Shown here one piece after another: positions 26,399 through 36,727 of a DNA stretch of 64,000 bases; position 1 is the first letter of the stretch, and every line of letters begins with the position of its first letter. The notes below the pieces were generated by a model. It saw nothing but the letters and a program-made list of their open reading frames with translations. It did no database searches and was not told the DNA's origin. The DNA is taken from NCBI RefSeq assembly GCF_003020115.1, contig NZ_PYFX01000001.1, positions 573,501 through 637,500 of the forward strand. Reading direction: 5' to 3'. The position numbers were made by a program, and so were the translations under genes. The DNA comes from Bradyrhizobium sp. MOS002. Its GTDB lineage: Bacteria; Pseudomonadota; Alphaproteobacteria; Rhizobiales; Xanthobacteraceae.

Positions 26399-28726
26399 CT
26401 AAAACTTCACCGTCGCCGACAGCGACACCCGGCGCGCGTCGCCGATGGCGACGTTCAGATTGTTGACGGCGGAGGGATAGTAGACGGTGTCGAACAGGTT
26501 CTTGACGTTGAACTGGTAGATCACGGGCGTGTTCTGGTGTTTCGTCTCATAGGTCGCGAAAATATCAGCGACCACATAAGAGGGCAGGAAGAAGGAGTTG
26601 ATCGAATCGCCGGGACGATCGCCGACATAACGCGCGCCGCCGCCGAGGCGGAGTTGGCCCGGCAAGGCTGTACCGAAGTCATAGACCAGATAAAGCGACG
26701 CCGTGTTCAGCGCGACGTTCTGCAGCTTCCTGCCTAGCAGAGTGACATCCTCGGATGCCGTCACGCGGGCGTCGGTGTAGCCATAGCTGCCGATCAAAGC
26801 CCAGCTGTCGGTGAGCCTGCCGGTGACATCCAGCTCCACGCCGCGCGAATGGGCACGGCCCACGGTGTGGAGTTCCACCACGCCTGCGCTATTCGTCTTC
26901 GTCGTCTGCACGTTCTTCTTGTCGAGATCGTAGAGCGCCAGCGTTCCGGAAATGCGCTTGTTCAAATCGAACTTCACGCCGGTCTCGTATGACACGCCTT
27001 CTTCCGGCGCGACATTGGAGCCAATCAGGACGCCGATCGGGGCGATGGTCGAATTCGGCTTCAGCGATTCAGTATAGCTCGCATAGAGCGAGATCTGGTC
27101 GGTCAGCTTGAAAATGGCGCCGCCGAGCGGAAGCACCTTGTCCTGGGACACATTGGTGTTGGTGACGAACGGCTTCCCGCGCCCGGCGATCTGGTCGTAG
27201 TCCATGTAGCGGACGCCGCCGACCAACGCGAACCGCTCCGTCAGATGCAAGGTGTCCTGCACGAACATCGACCACTGGCCGAGCTTGTCAGTCTGCGCAC
27301 TGTCTGGATTGGACACCGTCGTGCCGGGTCCGACCAGCCCGTAGACCGGATTGTAGACATTGATGGCAGGCGTGGCCTGCCGGATCAGGTTGTCCCGGTA
27401 GATGGTGCGATACTGGCCGTCGCCACCGAACACCACATCATTGCGCATGTTGCCGAGCCAGAAGCCGCCGGACATGTAGGACGTACCGTAGCTGGCATTG
27501 CTGAGCGAGCCCTGGGTGCCGTCGTTGCTGCGGGTCTCGACGCCCGTCGAGAAGTTCAGCGTGGAGATGCGGAGTTGGTTGGCGCTGAAAGTCTCGGTGT
27601 TGTAGCTGTAGCCGGCGTAGAGGTTCCAATCCTGATTGAAGCGGTGCTCGACCGACGCCTGGATCAGGTCCGACGTGCCCCACGTGTTATTGAACGGCTC
27701 GTCGAGCCGGCGCGTCGTGGGTACCGCCAGCGGCGCCTTGGTCACCGGATTGAACGCCGTGCCGCGATCGAACGGATAGATGAACTCGCGATGCTCGTAG
27801 TTGAGCTGAACGGTGGTGTCCTGGCCGTACCAGGCCAGTGACGGCGCAACCAGCATCTCGCGATGACGGCCGAAATTTCGCCAGTAGTCCTCGCTGACAC
27901 CGTAGCCAATGAAGCGATAGGCGAGGCCCTGGTCACCAATCGGACCAGTAACGTCGAGCAAGCCGTCAGCGCCAGTTGTCGAGGCGTTGAAGGCCGAGCC
28001 GAGCAGCGTGACCGAGCCATGCTGGTAGAGCTCCGGCCGCTTGCTGATGGTGTTGACGATGCCGCCGGGATCCATGATGCCGTAGAGCAACGAGGCCGGG
28101 CCCTTCAGCACCTCGACGCTTTCGACTGCGGGATTGAAGCTGCGGCCCTGCACCAGCGGCATGCCGTTGCGCATGATCGAGCCGTCGCGGTTGTCGCCAA
28201 AGCCGCGGCGGATAACCGCGTCCTGGCTGCCGGCGAGCGTATTGGTCTGGGTGATGCCGGAGACGTTGATGAGCGCGTCGTCGATGTTGCGCGGGAGCTG
28301 GTCCTTCAACACCTGCGCGGGCACGACGTTGACGGCCTGCGAGGTGTCGAGCGGCGAGGCGCCGCTGCGCAGCGTGGTCGCACTCGGCATCGCGCGGTAG
28401 CCGAGCTTTGCGGCCTGTTGCGCGGCGGCTTCCGCGGCGGCGCGCTCCGAGAGCGTCGGAGCTGCGGGCGCGGTAGCATTGCGGCTGCGCTGACGCGCGG
28501 GCGCTTGCGTCCGGCGTTGAGGCTGGTCCGATGCCCGCGCCGCTTTCGGCCGCGGCGCCGGCGCTTCCACCGTCACCGGCGGCAGTGCGGATTGTGCCTG
28601 CGCTGTCGCGGAGCTGGAGAGAAATTCGGCAAGCAGCACGGCCGCGCCGATGAGAAGGCCCGCGCGGCTCTCGCCGGCAGGCGTTCGACGGCCGCTGACG
28701 TGCTGGCCGTCCAGATAGACACGCAC
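26399..28726 (-). CDS. TonB-dependent siderophore receptor
   Basis: A 775-residue outer-membrane receptor. It has a signal peptide (to about residue 45) and a TonB-box-like LPPVTVEAP. An unusual Ala/Pro/Arg-rich linker (about 55-105) precedes the plug domain (AVNVVPAQVLKDQLPRNIDDAL; VEVLKGPASLLYGIMDPGGIVN), which is followed by a 22-strand barrel ending in Phe. It resembles FhuA/FoxA-type ferric hydroxamate receptors. The frame opens with GTG at 28726. It probably forms an operon with the PepSY protein and is likely repressed by iron. Confidence 0.93.
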   Translation of the reverse strand: MRVYLDGQHVSGRRTPAGESRAGLLIGAAVLLAEFLSSSATAQAQSALPPVTVEAPAPRPKAARASDQPQRRTQAPARQRSRNATAPAAPTLSERAAAEAAAQQAAKLGYRAMPSATTLRSGASPLDTSQAVNVVPAQVLKDQLPRNIDDALINVSGITQTNTLAGSQDAVIRRGFGDNRDGSIMRNGMPLVQGRSFNPAVESVEVLKGPASLLYGIMDPGGIVNTISKRPELYQHGSVTLLGSAFNASTTGADGLLDVTGPIGDQGLAYRFIGYGVSEDYWRNFGRHREMLVAPSLAWYGQDTTVQLNYEHREFIYPFDRGTAFNPVTKAPLAVPTTRRLDEPFNNTWGTSDLIQASVEHRFNQDWNLYAGYSYNTETFSANQLRISTLNFSTGVETRSNDGTQGSLSNASYGTSYMSGGFWLGNMRNDVVFGGDGQYRTIYRDNLIRQATPAINVYNPVYGLVGPGTTVSNPDSAQTDKLGQWSMFVQDTLHLTERFALVGGVRYMDYDQIAGRGKPFVTNTNVSQDKVLPLGGAIFKLTDQISLYASYTESLKPNSTIAPIGVLIGSNVAPEEGVSYETGVKFDLNKRISGTLALYDLDKKNVQTTKTNSAGVVELHTVGRAHSRGVELDVTGRLTDSWALIGSYGYTDARVTASEDVTLLGRKLQNVALNTASLYLVYDFGTALPGQLRLGGGARYVGDRPGDSINSFFLPSYVVADIFATYETKHQNTPVIYQFNVKNLFDTVYYPSAVNNLNVAIGDARRVSLSATVKF

Positions 28727-28820
28727 TTTCGATTCACTTCCAAGTCAGACGCAGAAGCTGGCGCGTCTAACAGTCGTGGTACGCGAAGAGAACCGTAGCC
28801 GGCCTTGAATCGCTCTAGTG

Positions 28821-28835
28821 TCGAATGGTTCTAGG
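28821..28835. promoter_or_regulatory. Possible Irr/ICE-like half site upstream of the TonB receptor
   Basis: On the minus strand the motif CTAGAACCATTCGA has a good left half (TAGAA) and partial right half (TTC) of the rhizobial iron control element TAGAA-N3-TTCTA. It lies 95 bases upstream of the receptor start. The right half is poor, so this is only a candidate. Confidence 0.25.
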
Positions 28836-28932
28836 CTTCGATCACGCTATTCGGCAATCCTCGATTGATTGCGCAGCGAGCGCAACACGCAGCGCGCGAA
28901 TTCGCGGCAACGTGTCGCGGTTTTGCGCGATC

Positions 28933-29832
28933 TCACGCGATGGCGGGAGCCATCAGCTCGTCGAGTTTCCGCTTGAGCGCGGTGCCGTCGGACAAGGCCC
29001 GGAGCGGCGGCCGCACGCGCAGCCAGCTCGCATCGCCCGTCTGCGCCGCGAGGATGGCTTTCAGCGTCGTGAGGAAGGATGGTGATTTCACCACGATGTC
29101 CACGGCAGCCTGCATGCGTGCTTCGACATCCTTGCCGTCGATCATGGCCTTGACCAGCTCCGGCGCGATGTTGGCCATGCCGCAGATGGTGCCGGCACCG
29201 CCGGCGGCGATCGCGCGGGTAATGTCGACCTCGTTGCCGACGGTGATGGCGAGCTCGGGAGCGGCCGCGCGGAACGCCTGGAACTGTTTGAAGTCGCCGC
29301 TGGAGTCTTTCAGACCCGCAACCATCTTGCCGTAGCGCTTGCGCAAATTCGCGGCGACGCCCGTCGGGATCGCGACACCCGAGATCTGCGGGATATGATA
29401 GAGGTAGGCGCGCAGGCGATCGTCGGCGACGCCGTCGAGGATCGCCGCAAAGGCATCCTCGATGCCTTCGGGGCTGACGCTACGGTCGAAGTAAGGCGGC
29501 AGATACAGCACGTGACGCAGGCCGAGGCCGAGCACGGCGCGCGTCAGCGCGATGCTGTCGCTGATCGCGGGAAAGCCGCCGCCGATTCCAATTCGGGCCG
29601 GCGCGACGCCGGCCTTGAGCACGGCCTCGATGGTCGCGACGCGTTCGGCGACATTGAAGGAGGTGCCCTCGCCTGTGGTGCCGAACAGCACGACACCGTC
29701 GACGCCCTTGGCGAAGAGTTGCTTGGCGTGGGCCGCGAGCCTTGCGGAGTCCACGCTGCCGTCCGTCGCCAGCGGCGTCGCCGACGCCACCCAGAACCCG
29801 CGAATTGCCTCCGTCATCACACCATCATCCAT
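28933..29832 (-). CDS. Dihydrodipicolinate synthase (DapA)-superfamily enzyme
   Basis: A 299-residue class I aldolase-type barrel with the canonical GTTGEG loop (about 51-56), the Tyr in YLYHIPQI and the Schiff-base Lys in VAGLKDSSGD. It is unlike the other superfamily member at 10887-11828. It is divergent from a GlcD-type FAD oxidase and a GntR regulator, which suggests a sugar-acid or 2-keto-acid catabolic unit. Biosynthetic DapA is less likely. A second ATG five codons in is an alternative start. Confidence 0.8.
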   Translation of the reverse strand: MDDGVMTEAIRGFWVASATPLATDGSVDSARLAAHAKQLFAKGVDGVVLFGTTGEGTSFNVAERVATIEAVLKAGVAPARIGIGGGFPAISDSIALTRAVLGLGLRHVLYLPPYFDRSVSPEGIEDAFAAILDGVADDRLRAYLYHIPQISGVAIPTGVAANLRKRYGKMVAGLKDSSGDFKQFQAFRAAAPELAITVGNEVDITRAIAAGGAGTICGMANIAPELVKAMIDGKDVEARMQAAVDIVVKSPSFLTTLKAILAAQTGDASWLRVRPPLRALSDGTALKRKLDELMAPAIA

Positions 29833-29914
29833 TGCTGTGGCTTCGGACCAGGCCTCTGATCTTGAGGGACCTTAGCGGGCTTGGTCGGGCCTTGTTTTTG
29901 CTTTACTTTTAGTC

Positions 29915-29931
29915 TTGTACCTTACATACAA
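29915..29931. promoter_or_regulatory. Putative GntR (FadR-type) operator
   Basis: Inverted repeat TTGTA-N7-TACAA lies between the divergent DapA-family gene and the FAD oxidase gene, 55 bases upstream of the latter. FadR-subfamily regulators usually bind short palindromes with GT and AC half-sites, and one such regulator is encoded at 31408-32073. Confidence 0.4.
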
Positions 29932-29986
29932 CGAGCACGCAAATGCTTTCGCCGTCACGGCGCCGCCGATCTTGAGGAGGGCTTGC

Positions 29987-31399
29987 ATGAACATGGTGAC
30001 CCCCATCGAGCGGCCCGACCAACTGCTTGGCGCCTTGCGCGACAAGCTCGGCGCGGCAGCTGTGCTTGTCGGCACCGACGTGCCCGCGCGCAATTGCAAC
30101 GACTGGAGCGCGAGCCTGCCGCAAACGCCGCTCGCGGTGATCCGCCCGGTCGACGCGCAAGGCGTTGCGGACGCGATTCTGACCTGCCGGCAGGCGCATC
30201 TGCCGTTCGTGCCGCAGGGCGGATTGACCGGGCTGTGCCGCGGCGCATCGCCTGAAGCAGGCTGGGTCGCGATCTCGCTGGAGCGCATGAGCGGCATCGA
30301 GGAGATCGATCATGCCTCGATGACGATGACGGTGAAAGCAGGCACGCCGCTTCAGACGATCCAGATGGCGGCCGACGAGGCCGGCTTCTTCTTTCCGCTC
30401 GATCTCGGCTCGCGCGGCTCCTGCGCCATCGGCGGCAACCTCTCGACCAATGCCGGCGGCAACCGCGTGATCCGCTACGGCATGACGCGCGAACTGGTGC
30501 TCGGGCTCGAAGTCGTGCTGCCCGACGGCACCATCATCACCAGCCTCAACAAGCTGATGAAGAACAACGCCGGCTATGATCTGAAGCATCTGTTCATCGG
30601 CTCGGAAGGCACGCTCGGCATCATCACCCGCGTGGTGCTGCGGCTGTTTCCAAAACCGCGCTCGACCATAGCCGCGCTCTGCGCGCTCGAGGACTATGCC
30701 GCGGTGATCGCGCTGCTCGGCGCCGCGCGAAGCGGGCTCGGCCCGCTGCTGTCGGCGTTCGAGGTGATGTGGCCGGATTACTGGGACGTGATCACGACTC
30801 GCGCCGGCGTCAAGCCGCCGGTCGCCGCAGGCCACGGCCTCTACGTGCTGGTGGAAGCGCAGGGCACCGACGAGAGCCTCGACGCGCCGCGCTTCCAAAG
30901 CTGGCTCGAAGAGCTGATGGAGCGCGGGCTCCTCGCCGATGCCGCCGTGGCGCAATCGCTGGCGCAGACGCAAAGCTTCTGGCGCGTGCGCGACATCTGC
31001 GCCGAGTTCGGCCAGGTGCTGGGGCCGCACATCTCCTACGACATCGGCCTCGCGGTGGCGCGGATGGACGAGTTCGTCACGCGCTGCAAGGCGGCGCTCG
31101 CGGATGGCATCGAGGGCTGCGAGAGCGTCTATTACGGCCATATCGGCGACGGCAATCTGCATCTCGTCTCCTGGGTGACCGGCCTTGCCGTCGAGGAGCA
31201 GCCGAAGGAAGCGATGGACGCGATCATCTACGGTCTCGTGCGCGAGATGGGCGGCAGCGTCTCCGCCGAGCACGGCATCGGCACGCTGAAGAAGAAGTGG
31301 CTGGGTCACGCCCGCAGCGAGGCCGAGATCGCGCTGATGCGGACGCTGAAGGCCGCGCTCGATCCCGATCATCTGCTCAACCCCGGCAAGGTGATCTGA
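29987..31399 (+). CDS. FAD-linked oxidase, GlcD/D-2-hydroxyacid dehydrogenase family
   Basis: A 470-residue VAO-type flavoprotein. The FAD-binding domain (about 35-215) includes FVPQGGLTGLCRGA, LGSRGSCAIGGNLSTNAGG and GSEGTLGIIT. The C-terminal domain holds the metal/substrate motif GHIGDGNLHL (384-393) and SAEHGIGTLKK. The family oxidises D-lactate, D-2-hydroxyglutarate or glycolate and passes electrons to a flavoprotein or cytochrome. The ATG at 29987 follows GAGGAGG. A GntR regulator follows 8 bases downstream. Exact substrate not assignable. Confidence 0.9.
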   Translation: MNMVTPIERPDQLLGALRDKLGAAAVLVGTDVPARNCNDWSASLPQTPLAVIRPVDAQGVADAILTCRQAHLPFVPQGGLTGLCRGASPEAGWVAISLERMSGIEEIDHASMTMTVKAGTPLQTIQMAADEAGFFFPLDLGSRGSCAIGGNLSTNAGGNRVIRYGMTRELVLGLEVVLPDGTIITSLNKLMKNNAGYDLKHLFIGSEGTLGIITRVVLRLFPKPRSTIAALCALEDYAAVIALLGAARSGLGPLLSAFEVMWPDYWDVITTRAGVKPPVAAGHGLYVLVEAQGTDESLDAPRFQSWLEELMERGLLADAAVAQSLAQTQSFWRVRDICAEFGQVLGPHISYDIGLAVARMDEFVTRCKAALADGIEGCESVYYGHIGDGNLHLVSWVTGLAVEEQPKEAMDAIIYGLVREMGGSVSAEHGIGTLKKKWLGHARSEAEIALMRTLKAALDPDHLLNPGKVI

Positions 31400-31407
31400 G
31401 AGAGCCG

Positions 31408-32073
31408 ATGCGATCGCTGAAGCTCGATGCACCGAAATCACTGTCGCAACGGGTCGTGCAGCGGCTGCGCCAGGCCATCATCGACGGCGAGTTCGCGCTC
31501 GGCGCCGCCATCTCCGAGGAGATGGTGGCAAACTCCTTCGGTGTCAGCCGCACCCCGGTGCGCGAGGCGATGGGCCAGTTGCAGGCACAGGGCCTCGTCG
31601 TGATCCGGCCGCAGGTCGGCAGTTTTGTCTTTACGCCGAGCGCGGAAGACATCACCGCGCTCTGCACGTTCAGGATCGCGCTCGAGCCCAAGGCCGCCGA
31701 GCTCGCCTTCCACCATGATCGCGCCGGTGCGATCGCGACGATGAGCGAGGCGATCGCGGCGATGGAGCCGGCGATTGCCGCCAGGGACAACATCGCCTAC
31801 GGGCGCGCCGATGCCGCCTTTCACGAGGCGCTGTTCGCCCATTGCGACAACCGCTATCTCGCCGAATCCTATCAGCTCGCATCCAGCCGCGTCGCAGCAC
31901 TCCGCACCAATTTGACTTCGCCGATCGACGTGCGCACCCGCACGTCCTTCGACGAGCATCGCAAGCTGCTCGATCTGTTCGCCCGCGGCGAGTTCGCCGC
32001 CTTCGCGACGCTGATGACCACGCATGTCACCAATTCGGGCGTGGTCTACGCCAAAGCGCTGCAGGTCGATTGA
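31408..32073 (+). CDS. GntR-family regulator, FadR subfamily
   Basis: A 221-residue regulator with an N-terminal winged helix (about 12-72: EEMVANSFGVSRTPVREAMGQLQAQGLV) and an all-helical FCD effector domain (about 85-215; FHEALFAHCDNRYL carries metal-ligand residues). It is translated just after the FAD oxidase from the ATG at 31408. It probably controls the oxidase and the divergent DapA-family gene in response to their organic-acid substrate. Confidence 0.88.
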   Translation: MRSLKLDAPKSLSQRVVQRLRQAIIDGEFALGAAISEEMVANSFGVSRTPVREAMGQLQAQGLVVIRPQVGSFVFTPSAEDITALCTFRIALEPKAAELAFHHDRAGAIATMSEAIAAMEPAIAARDNIAYGRADAAFHEALFAHCDNRYLAESYQLASSRVAALRTNLTSPIDVRTRTSFDEHRKLLDLFARGEFAAFATLMTTHVTNSGVVYAKALQVD

Positions 32074-32079
32074 GCGCTG

Positions 32080-32244
32080 CTACCGCGCGCCTTTCGTGCC
32101 GGGCCTGTCCAGAAAATCCAGCGCGGTGTTGATCTGTTCGAGCTGGTGTTCGATCTTGTCGCGGTCCTCGACCGTGGGCGCCTTCTCGAGCTGCTCAACG
32201 AGCTTCTGCTTTCGCAACAGCAAGTTCTCTATGACTGTACTCAC
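32080..32244 (-). CDS. Small hypothetical coiled-coil protein
   Basis: A 54-residue, heavily charged helical protein (LLLRKQKLVEQLEKAPTVE...HQLEQINTALDFL). GTG at 32244 is preferred because GGGGGA lies 3 bases upstream; an ATG at 32262 is in frame but has no spaced ribosome site. It ends 6 bases from the convergent GntR gene. No function is recognised; it may oligomerise through the helix. Confidence 0.6.
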   Translation of the reverse strand: MSTVIENLLLRKQKLVEQLEKAPTVEDRDKIEHQLEQINTALDFLDRPGTKGAR

Positions 32245-32397
32245 GGCTCCCCCATCCGCCAAAGGCGAACATCGAGGCGATATTAAACCCCGGGCGCGAG
32301 CGCGCGCCAGCCGGGCCGGCGCAAACCCTGCATCAGAATGTTCGCGAGGGCAGTTGGTTCCTGCGTGTAACCCGAGAATGTGGATCAGCTGGCGCGC

Positions 32398-32583
32398 TTA
32401 ATGGGTCGAGCCTACGCCCGCGAGTTGCACCGGTGCGATTTGGGTACGGGTGACGGAGACCGAGAACAGCGCCAGCAGCGCGCACAGCATGCAGAGTCTC
32501 ATCCGCACTGTCCTGCGATCGGTGATCGGCAGGAACAGGAAAAACATCATCGCCAGGATCAGCAGCATGTCGACCACAAACAT
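32398..32583 (-). CDS. Small membrane protein of unknown function
   Basis: A 61-residue protein with two hydrophobic helices (residues 2-19 and 29-46) separated by the basic loop TDRRTVRMR, ending in a short polar tail. ATG at 32583 follows GGGAGAG. The 153 bases between it and the preceding small gene show nothing else. Not recognised. Confidence 0.6.
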   Translation of the reverse strand: MFVVDMLLILAMMFFLFLPITDRRTVRMRLCMLCALLALFSVSVTRTQIAPVQLAGVGSTH

Positions 32584-32776
32584 CGATCTCTCCCTTGAAA
32601 CGAGGCAGAGCATGACGCGGGACAGGCTGGGCGGTATGTGGACGGCGTCACACACCTGATGGCGGCTCTCGCGAGCGGTTAACGCGTTCGCGCGCCCAGG
32701 CTGCCGGCCACGGAACCGGATCTTTCACGCGCCTGTCGGTTGTATTCGGCGGCCCGGAGTCCTATGCGTAGGCGCC

Positions 32777-34798
<2,022 letters not shown>

Positions 34799-34988
34799 CG
34801 GGCGGGCCGGATCAGGTCCGGCTCAGCCTCGCATTGTCGCGCCCTCAAAACAAAACCTCGAAAACAACCCCATGCACAGTAGCCGGCATGAGCGGGATCA
34901 ATGACTTAGGCGGCTTGCGAAGCATTGATCCGTCGACCAGAACACGGCGGCACAACAGCTACGGGAATTCGTCGCGAACGTTCCGGAT

Positions 34989-35007
34989 TGCGCCCATTTT
35001 GGGCGCA
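34989..35007. promoter_or_regulatory. Putative HigA operator
   Basis: A perfect inverted repeat, TGCGCCCA-TTT-TGGGCGCA, ends 15 bases before the higB start. Toxin-antitoxin pairs of this type are autorepressed by antitoxin bound to such a palindrome. Confidence 0.65.
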
Positions 35008-35022
35008 TGATAGCATTGCCTC

Positions 35023-35349
35023 ATGCGGATCATAGCTCGTCGGACATTGCGGGAGTTCGTCGAGGCGCGGCGCGGATACAAGGACCACGGCGCACTGAAG
35101 GCAGCCCTCGATGCGTGGTTCGATGAAGTCAAAAAAGCGCGATGGTCGAGCGCAGCAGACATCAAACGCAGCTACGCGACCGCCAGCATCATCTCGGCGG
35201 ACCGCGTCGTGTTTAACGTCAAGGGCAACGACTACCGGCTGATCGTTGCGGTCGATTACGAGAAGAGCATCGTGTGGATCAAATGGATCGGCACGCACCG
35301 GGACTACGACAAGGTCGATGTAAGAGAGGTTCGGCATGGCGGCGACTGA
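35023..35349 (+). CDS. higB: Type II toxin HigB (RelE-fold mRNA interferase)
   Basis: A 108-residue protein of the HigB family: MRIIARRTLREF at the N-terminus, the central W-containing AALDAWFDEVKKARW, and the C-terminal core YRLIVAVDYEKSIVWIKWIGTHRDYDKV. These are diagnostic of ribosome-dependent mRNA interferases that cut translated messages. The toxin gene comes first and overlaps its antitoxin by 14 bases. No damage is visible, so it may be active. Confidence 0.92.
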   Translation: MRIIARRTLREFVEARRGYKDHGALKAALDAWFDEVKKARWSSAADIKRSYATASIISADRVVFNVKGNDYRLIVAVDYEKSIVWIKWIGTHRDYDKVDVREVRHGGD

Positions 35350-35716
35350 GATTAGGCCAATTCGGACGAAGCGAGACTATGATGGCGCACTCAAGGAGGT
35401 GGAGCGCCTCTGGGGCGCGAAGTCCGGCACACCCGAAGGTGACCGTCTGGATGTGCTCGCGACGCTGATCGATGCTTACGAGGCCGAGCATGATCCGATG
35501 GATCCACCCGATCCTATCGAGGCCATCAAGTTTCGCATGGAGCAGCAAGGGCTGACCCGGCGGGACCTGGAAGAGATCATTGGGACACGCACCCGCATCG
35601 CCGAGGTTCTAAACCGAAAGCGCGGGCTGTCGATCACGATGATCCGCCGCCTCCATGAACGTCTTGGAATTTCCGCAGACGTTCTGATCCGACCGAGCCG
35701 TAAAAAGGCGGCGTGA
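35336..35716 (+). CDS. higA: Antitoxin HigA with helix-turn-helix
   Basis: A 126-residue protein. Its N-terminal half (ALKEVERLWGAKSGTPEGDRLDVLATLIDAYE) is typical of HigA partners of HigB. The C-terminal XRE-type helix-turn-helix (about 62-118: LTRRDLEEIIGTRTRIAEVLNRKR) binds the operator. Start overlaps the higB end. It should neutralise HigB and repress the operon through the palindrome at 34989-35007. Confidence 0.93.
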   Translation: MAATEIRPIRTKRDYDGALKEVERLWGAKSGTPEGDRLDVLATLIDAYEAEHDPMDPPDPIEAIKFRMEQQGLTRRDLEEIIGTRTRIAEVLNRKRGLSITMIRRLHERLGISADVLIRPSRKKAA

Positions 35717-35810
35717 CGACTCGCGGATTTTGAAGACGCGTTCTTGACCCGTCGGGCAAAACAGGAGCAGGATGGCATCATCGGGATCATGGGGTGGGCA
35801 GCCCCAACCG

Positions 35811-36052
35811 CTACTCCGTATCGATATCCTCGAGCTTCACACCGGGTCCGCGCGCAGGCTATTCCGTGCCTGTTCAACGCGTTGCAGGAAGCGGGGTCAT
35901 GCTCCAAACGATACTCAAACCAATCGTTCTCGGATTCGAATCCGATCAACACGCCAGCCGCCGTGACGTGTGATGACGATCTCCTGCGTCTCGGCCTCAC
36001 GAAGGTAGCGAGACAGATCATCCTTGACCTCGGAGAGCGGGACCTCTTTCAC
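35811..36052 (-). pseudogene. Decayed Phd/YefM-family antitoxin
   Basis: From GTG at 36052 the minus strand reads MKEVPLSEVKDDLSRYLREA and EIVITRHG, the classic Phd/YefM N-terminus. It then jumps frame to AGVLIGFESENDWFEYRLE, again to RFLQRVEQARNSLRA, and again to VKLEDIDTE before a stop at 35811. Three small losses (about 5, 1 and 1 bases by comparison with the expected family sequence) explain this; adding them back gives a protein of about 82 residues. It overlaps the toxin relic by 4 bases. Confidence 0.8.
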
Positions 36053-36180
36053 TCCGGATTTCCGAACTGTGCGAACAATGACTCCGCCGCCGATTTGGCG
36101 ACGATCGCCAGAACTTCGACGGTCGTGCGGGAAACATAGTAGAATACCCGGACTTCGCCTACGCGCAGCCTGTATGGGGG
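36049..36180 (-). pseudogene. Truncated RelE/ParE-type toxin (C-terminal half only)
   Basis: The minus-strand frame reads PPYRLRVGEVRVFYYV, then TVEVLAIVAKSAAE and a stop at 36049. This is the C-terminal strand pair and last helix of a RelE/ParE toxin. The N-terminal half is missing: sequence upstream of 36180 is no longer toxin-like and runs into the flavin reductase gene (ends 36197). Its stop overlaps the antitoxin start (GTGA), the toxin-first order of the original operon. Too short to be active. Confidence 0.75.
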
Positions 36181-36196
36181 CCGACAGACCCACCCC

Positions 36197-36682
36197 TCAC
36201 CTCTCCACCGGCGCTCCCGCCCCTCGATGATACCGGCTGGAAAAGAACACCAGTGGCGTGGCGTCGCGATGGTCGCAGGTCGAGACTTCAGCGATGATCA
36301 GCGTGTGGTCGCTGACATCGACGTGCCGGGTCACCTCGCAGGCGAACCAGGCGATGCATCCCTGAAGGCGCGGCAGGCCATCGACGAGCTCGTAGTCCGG
36401 ACTGGCGCCGGTGTTCGGCTGGCTCGCAAAATGCCGCGACAGGTCGCGGCCATGGTCAGGCAGGACGTTGACGCAATAGCGTCCGGTCGCCGAGATCGCC
36501 CGGTGCATCCGGCCGGGCATGATGGAGACCAGCACGGTCGGCGGCGCCAGGCTGACGGTGACAAAGCTGTTCGCGGTCATGCCGCAGACATGGCCGTGCT
36601 CGTCCAGTGCAGTCAGCACCGCGACCCCGGTCGCAAAGCGCGATGCCGCTTCGCGGAACGACGCGGGACTGACGCGCTGCAT
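36197..36682 (-). CDS. Flavin reductase, StyB-like component
   Basis: A 161-residue flavin reductase-like split-barrel protein: ASRFATGVAVLTALDEHGHVCGMTANSFVTVSLAPPTVLVSI is the conserved core, with RYCVNVLPDHGRDLSRHFA after it. It supplies reduced flavin to the monooxygenase encoded just upstream. ATG at 36682 is preferred for its GGAG site; an ATG at 36721, 7 bases from the monooxygenase stop, is the alternative. Together they form a two-component flavoprotein monooxygenase. Confidence 0.85.
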   Translation of the reverse strand: MQRVSPASFREAASRFATGVAVLTALDEHGHVCGMTANSFVTVSLAPPTVLVSIMPGRMHRAISATGRYCVNVLPDHGRDLSRHFASQPNTGASPDYELVDGLPRLQGCIAWFACEVTRHVDVSDHTLIIAEVSTCDHRDATPLVFFSSRYHRGAGAPVER

Positions 36683-36727
36683 CTCAGTCTCCGCTCGTGA
36701 GGTGGAAGAGCGTCGCGCCATCGATCG

